From Lysobacter antibioticus (GTDB lineage: Bacteria; Pseudomonadota; Gammaproteobacteria; Xanthomonadales; Xanthomonadaceae), in the NCBI RefSeq assembly GCF_000731095.1, contig NZ_JMTZ01000019.1, positions 1 to 64,000 of the forward strand: a stretch of DNA of 64,000 nt, in the 5' to 3' direction. Positions 59,828 through 64,000 of the stretch are shown one piece after another. The notes under the pieces were generated by a model that saw nothing but the letters and a program-made list of their open reading frames with translations, was not told where the DNA came from and did not search any database. Each line of letters starts with the position of its first letter. Positions within the stretch are counted from its first letter, which is position 1. The position numbers and the translations under genes are program-made.

Positions 59828-62389
59828 ATGAACCCACTCGCGCGACGCACCGGCCACGACGGCCGGTCCTCCCTGAAGCCGCTATCCCGGGCCCTGAGTC
59901 GGTCAGGTGTGTTGCTGCTCCTGCTGCCGCTGGCGGCGACCGCGCAGACCGCGCCCGTCAGCGGTTATCAGCTGCCGCCGAAGGCCTTGCAGGCCATCGT
60001 CGACGCGCCGCGGCCGCCGCAGATGTTCACCAGCCCGAAGCGCGATCGGGTCGCCCTGGTGCAGACCCCGTCGTTGCCCGGCATCGAAGTGGTCGCGCAA
60101 CCCGAACTCAAACTCGCCGGCCTGCGCATTCATCCGCGCACGCGGGCGCAGAGCCGCTTCGCCTTCGGCACCGGCCTGAGCCTGCTCGATATCGCCGGCG
60201 GCAAAACCTCGAATGTGGAAGGTCTGCCGGCGCCGCTGTCGTTGGCGACCCTGGAATGGTCGCCCGACCAGCGCTGGATCGCCTTCAACCGCGTCGACAG
60301 CGCCAGCGGCGCCAACGAGCTGTGGTTGGTCGAAGTCGAGCAGCGCCGCGCGCACAAGCTGGTGTCCGGCCTCAATACAGTGTCCGGGCGCGGCTATGCC
60401 TGGATGCCCGACAGCCGCCGCCTGTTGGTGCAGTTGCAGCCCGAAGGGCAGGGCGAAGCGCCGCCGATGAACGCCACGCCGACCGGGCCGGCGGTGCAGG
60501 AAACCGAAATCAGCGCGACGGTGCGGCAGATCCGTACTTACCAGGACTTGTTGCGCAACGAGAGCGATGCGCGCGTGTTCGAGTACTACCTGCGCTCGCA
60601 GCTCGCCACCGTCGACCTGGCCGGTGCCGTGGTCCGCGCCGGTGCGCCGCAGTTGTACCTGGCGGCGACGCCGTCGCCCGACGGCCGCCACGTTCTGGCG
60701 ACGCGGGTCGAGCGGCCGTTCTCCTATCAGGTGCCGGTGTCGATGTTCGGCCACCGTATCGAAGTGTTGGTGCCGGACGGCAAGTTCGAGCACGAAATCG
60801 CGCGCTTGCCCCTGGTCGACGGCTTGCCGACCGGCAACGACGCGGTGCCGACCGGCGTGCGCGAGATCGCCTGGCGCAGTGATGCGCCGGCGACCCTGGT
60901 CTGGGCCGAGGCCCAGGATGGCGGCGACCCGGCGCGTAAAACCGATATCCGCGATGCGGTGATGATGCAGGCCGCGCCGTTCGAGCGTCCGCCGCAGACG
61001 TTGATGCGCCTGGGCGCGCGTTACGCCGGTGCGCATTGGGGGCGCGGCGATCTGGCGCTGGTCGACGAATTCTGGTGGAAGACCCGGCAGACCCGGCAAT
61101 GGCGGATCGCGCCGGACCACGGCGATCGCGCGCCGGAGCTGGTGTTCGAGGGGCTCAGTGAAGACCGTTACAACGACCCCGGCGAGCCGGTCAGCACGCG
61201 CGACGCGAACGGCCAGCGCCGCCTGCTGACCACGGCCAACGGCGCCAGCCTGTTCTATATCGGCCAGGGCGCTTCGCCGGAAGGCGACCGGCCGTTTCTC
61301 GACCGCTACGACCTGGCCGACAAGCAGCGCACGCGGCTGTTCCATTCGCAGGCGCCGTACTACGAAGCGCCGCAGGTCGTGCTCGACGATCAGGGTAAGC
61401 GCCTGCTGACCCTGCGCGAGGCGCCGACCGAGCCGGGCAATCTGTACCTGCGCGATCTGAGTGCGAGCGCCGCCGTGCCGGTGGCGCTGACCCGCTTCGC
61501 GCATCCGACGCCGCAGCTCAAGGACATCAGGAAGGAACAGATCCGCTACCCGCGCGCCGACGGCGTCGAGTTGACCGCCGACCTGTACCTGCCGCCGGGT
61601 TTCGACGCCAAGCGCGACGGCCCGCTGCCGCTGTTGATGTACGCCTATCCGGCCGAGTTCAAATCGGCCGCTGCGGCCAGCCAGGTCACTGGTTCGCCTT
61701 ATCGCTTCAACGCGGTCAGCTTCTGGGGCCCGCTGCCGTACCTGGCGATGGGTTATGCCGTGCTCGACAACCCGTCGATGCCGATCGTCGGCGAAGGCGA
61801 GCGCGAGCCCAACGACACCTACATCGAGCAGTTGACCTCGAGTGCGCAAGCCGCGGTCGACGAAGTGGTGCGGCGCGGCGTTGCCGACCGCGAGCGCATC
61901 GCGGTCAGCGGCCATTCCTACGGTGCCTTCATGACCGCGAACCTGCTCGCCCACACGCGCTTGTTCAAGGCCGGCATCGCCCGCAGCGGTGCCTACAACC
62001 GCACCCTGACCCCGTTCGGCTTCCAGGCCGAAGAGCGCAACTACTGGCAGGCCGAGTCGACTTACCAGGCCATGTCGCCGTTCAACTATGCCGACAAGAT
62101 CAAGGACCCGCTGCTGTTGATCCACGGCGAGCAGGACAACAACTCCGGCACCTTCCCGATCCAGAGCGAGCGCCTGTTCGCCGCGATCAAGGGCCTCGGC
62201 GGCAAGGCGCGCCTGGTGATGCTGCCGAACGAAAGCCACGGCTACCGCGCGCGCGAATCGATCCTGCACATGCTGGCCGAGACCAACCGCTGGCTCGATC
62301 GGTATGTGAAGAACGCCAAGCCCGAAGCGGCGAGGCCCAAGACCGCTGGCGCGAAGTCCGCGCCGGACAAGCCGGCGGCTTCGAAGTAG
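59828..62389 (+). CDS. S9-family (prolyl-oligopeptidase type) secreted peptidase, S9D-like
   Basis: The ATG at 59828 opens a signal peptide (LSRSGVLLLLLPLAATAQ). An N-terminal beta-propeller (about 50-580) and a C-terminal alpha/beta-hydrolase follow in 853 residues. The catalytic triad is visible: Ser697 in SGHSYGAFM, Asp in HGEQDNNSGT and His in NESHGYRAR. The beginning (LPPKALQAIVDAPRPPQMF; LPGIEVVAQPELKLAGLRI) resembles glutamyl endopeptidases of subfamily S9D. It is probably periplasmic or exported. A terminator follows. Confidence 0.9.
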   Translation: MNPLARRTGHDGRSSLKPLSRALSRSGVLLLLLPLAATAQTAPVSGYQLPPKALQAIVDAPRPPQMFTSPKRDRVALVQTPSLPGIEVVAQPELKLAGLRIHPRTRAQSRFAFGTGLSLLDIAGGKTSNVEGLPAPLSLATLEWSPDQRWIAFNRVDSASGANELWLVEVEQRRAHKLVSGLNTVSGRGYAWMPDSRRLLVQLQPEGQGEAPPMNATPTGPAVQETEISATVRQIRTYQDLLRNESDARVFEYYLRSQLATVDLAGAVVRAGAPQLYLAATPSPDGRHVLATRVERPFSYQVPVSMFGHRIEVLVPDGKFEHEIARLPLVDGLPTGNDAVPTGVREIAWRSDAPATLVWAEAQDGGDPARKTDIRDAVMMQAAPFERPPQTLMRLGARYAGAHWGRGDLALVDEFWWKTRQTRQWRIAPDHGDRAPELVFEGLSEDRYNDPGEPVSTRDANGQRRLLTTANGASLFYIGQGASPEGDRPFLDRYDLADKQRTRLFHSQAPYYEAPQVVLDDQGKRLLTLREAPTEPGNLYLRDLSASAAVPVALTRFAHPTPQLKDIRKEQIRYPRADGVELTADLYLPPGFDAKRDGPLPLLMYAYPAEFKSAAAASQVTGSPYRFNAVSFWGPLPYLAMGYAVLDNPSMPIVGEGEREPNDTYIEQLTSSAQAAVDEVVRRGVADRERIAVSGHSYGAFMTANLLAHTRLFKAGIARSGAYNRTLTPFGFQAEERNYWQAESTYQAMSPFNYADKIKDPLLLIHGEQDNNSGTFPIQSERLFAAIKGLGGKARLVMLPNESHGYRARESILHMLAETNRWLDRYVKNAKPEAARPKTAGAKSAPDKPAASK

Positions 62390-62433
62390 GCCTTGCCGTA
62401 TCGGCGAGGCCGCGACGGCAACGAGCGGGACGG

Positions 62434-62463
62434 AACGGGGCGCATTGCGCTCCGTTTCTGTTT
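62434..62463 (+). terminator. Intrinsic terminator
   Basis: A 10-bp stem (62434-62443 with 62447-62456, one G-U pair) with a 3-base loop is followed by TCTGTTT, 44 bases after the peptidase gene. The T-run is imperfect. Confidence 0.7.
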
Positions 62464-62751
62464 GCACGGGGCGATCGGGCATTGCGTCGCAAGCGCTGGG
62501 TCCGCTTGGCGCTGCCGCACGCAGGCAAGAGCCAATTCCTTTTGAACGATCGAGGCCGATTACGCCCGAGCAGCGCCGGAGAACGACGGCACTAGCCTCG
62601 AATGAGCACGATGCTGTTCCGATATCGGGATCAGTGCCGATGCGCGATCCCAGGACAAGGATCGCGAACCCTGCCGTTGCACTCTGGCGCCACGCCGGAG
62701 CCGCGCATCGCGCGCTTCGCCGTATTCCTCCATCCTGTTTTCGAGGCGCCC
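62464..62751. other. Intergenic region, no gene seen
   Basis: The rest of the 362-base gap before the LysM gene. It has a short GATCCC/GGGATC-type inverted repeat near 62625-62650 but no reading frame or clear promoter. GAGG at 62743-62746 is the ribosome binding site of the next gene. Confidence 0.4.
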
Positions 62752-64000
62752 ATGCACCTGTCCGCATCCCAGCTCGGCTACGTCCCCTCGGTTACGCCGC
62801 AGACCGAGCCGACCACGCATCAGGTCGCGCACGGCGAGACCCTTCCTGCGATAGCGGACCAGTACGGCGTTACCCCGCAAGCGCTGCGAGCGGCCAATCC
62901 TGAGCTGTTCCAGGACAAATGGCGCCTCGATGAAGCGCAGCAGAGCGGCCGCGCAGACCCGATCTTCTACGGCGACACGTTGCGGATCCCGGCTGCGCCT
63001 ATGAGCGTGACGGCCGAGCCTATGGAGAGCCCTTACGAAGCCAGCCATGGCACGACCAACAGCGAATTCACCGCCGGCATGGGTTCGGTGAAGATCGGTT
63101 ACAACCCGGGCGACAACGCCACCAAGGTCACGGTAACGAACGAGGCCGCCGTGGAGGGCTCCAGCCAGGTCGGATTCAAGATCAGCGCCGAATCGTCGCT
63201 GGAAATCGGTTGGGTCGTGAAGGAGGGCAAGACCGAGTTCACCGTGACCGGCGCCAACGTCAACAAAACCCATGCCGAGGTCCGCAGCGGACAACTGGAA
63301 GCCGAGGTGTCGGTCGGCGCGGGGTTCCGCGCCCGCTACAAGGTGATCCTGCCGGGCGGAGGCCACGACCCGAAGGAAGTGGCCAAGATCGATCCCTTCG
63401 ACCCCAGCACGATTCCGCTCGGGGCGACCGTGATCATGGACGGTCAGTACTACACCCAGACCGAAATCGCCGGTTCGTTTCGCCATGTCGGCGGCGAGTC
63501 GGAGATCAAGGACGCCAGCGGAGTGAGTTATTCGATCACCCGTACCGGTTCGAACCAGGTGCAGATCATGAAGGGCCCGAGCGCTTCGATCGAGGCCTAC
63601 AACGGCGGTGGCGTTCGCTTCAAGGGGGCCGGAGGCGTCGAGGGTTCGCTGACCGTCGGGCAGCAGATCAACGTGGGCGATTCGATGATGCGCACCGCGA
63701 CGTTCGATCTGGACAGTGCCGCAGGCCGATCCGCCTATGGGAACTTCTTCGCCACCGGCGAAGCCGAGCATGGGGCGCCCGGGGTGTCCGATGTGGCGAC
63801 GGTGCATCGCCTGGACGTGTCCTCGCAGGGCCGGCTCAAGCTCAAGCTGAGCGCCGGCGAAGCGGAGGTGGAAGGCGACATCGCATTGCGCGCGGCCACG
63901 ACCGGGACCTACACCCAGACGACGTATCCCGACGGCTCCATCGCCCTGACCAGCGAATTCAAGTACGGCAACAACGTGCCGCTGAAGGTGACCCAACGTT
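62752..64000 (+). CDS. LysM-domain protein, N-terminal part (runs off the right edge)
   Basis: The ATG at 62752 has GAGG five bases before it, and the frame is open to the window end (416 codons). No signal peptide is seen. Residues about 22-78 form a LysM domain (THQVAHGETLPAIADQYGVT, then YGDTLRIP), which binds peptidoglycan or chitin. The rest is beta-rich and repetitive, with alternating short strands (for example VKIGYNPGDNATKVTVTNEA; EAEVSVGAGFRARYKVIL), of no known family. LysM without a signal peptide is common in proteins loaded by type VI or related secretion; this is a suggestion only. Confidence 0.82.
   Translation, partial: MHLSASQLGYVPSVTPQTEPTTHQVAHGETLPAIADQYGVTPQALRAANPELFQDKWRLDEAQQSGRADPIFYGDTLRIPAAPMSVTAEPMESPYEASHGTTNSEFTAGMGSVKIGYNPGDNATKVTVTNEAAVEGSSQVGFKISAESSLEIGWVVKEGKTEFTVTGANVNKTHAEVRSGQLEAEVSVGAGFRARYKVILPGGGHDPKEVAKIDPFDPSTIPLGATVIMDGQYYTQTEIAGSFRHVGGESEIKDASGVSYSITRTGSNQVQIMKGPSASIEAYNGGGVRFKGAGGVEGSLTVGQQINVGDSMMRTATFDLDSAAGRSAYGNFFATGEAEHGAPGVSDVATVHRLDVSSQGRLKLKLSAGEAEVEGDIALRAATTGTYTQTTYPDGSIALTSEFKYGNNVPLKVTQR

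Noticed and set aside
59903-62767. Minus-strand open frame of about 950 codons
   Set aside because: It is antisense to the S9 peptidase gene, whose catalytic triad is visible on the plus strand.

Overview
The window is high-GC DNA from a gamma-proteobacterium of the family Xanthomonadaceae, most likely Lysobacter or a close relative. This rests on gene content and style: many secreted proteases and surface proteins, TonB-dependent uptake, a zinc-protease/rimK pair, an SAH riboswitch before ahcY, a CRP/Clp-type palindrome, and several families of small palindromic intergenic repeats. No phage, plasmid, insertion sequence with a transposase, or CRISPR array is seen.

Layout. 1-2279: 5' part of an RHS/YD-repeat protein on the minus strand. 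2.9-7.6 kb: two small secreted proteins, then a two-gene operon of a double-thioredoxin-fold periplasmic protein and DsbD. 7.9-15 kb: central metabolism (pyruvate kinase, class I aldolase), a LysE exporter, a membrane protein with three L7/L12-like segments, and cysteine synthase. 15-19.4 kb: an RND efflux operon with a 79-residue gene overlapping both neighbours. 19.6-28.7 kb: housekeeping genes (GNAT, SpoU methylase, M28 peptidase, MscL, FAH-family enzyme, Rieske protein, SLC13 transporter, TrmB, ThiG).

28.7-37.7 kb is the most interesting stretch. A 24-bp CRP/Clp-like palindrome and a clear cyclic-di-GMP-I riboswitch precede an 828-residue secreted protein. An operon of TonB receptor, PI-PLC-like phosphodiesterase and PHP-domain hydrolase follows, with a possible PHO box. 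ThiS lies on the far side on the same strand as thiG, so the block appears to have been inserted into an ancestral thiS-thiG-trmB unit. 38-48.5 kb: a GDSL autotransporter, tRNA-Gly(CCC), a lower-GC lipoprotein gene, an SGNH hydrolase, an oversized Lnt-like N-acyltransferase, and a zinc protease/RimK pair. 48.6-64 kb: a probable small RNA, a two-component system, IlvE, a metzincin protease, MetF, AhcY under an SAH riboswitch, an S9 peptidase, and the start of a LysM protein.

Several dispersed repeat families (REP-like stem-loops, G/C-tract palindromes, elements with GCCGGGAATC ends, a heptamer tandem repeat) occupy intergenic spaces. One reaches into the 3' end of trmB and lies against the start codon of the SLC13 gene. 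All coordinates and motifs were read by eye; family names rest on recognised motifs, not on database searches.
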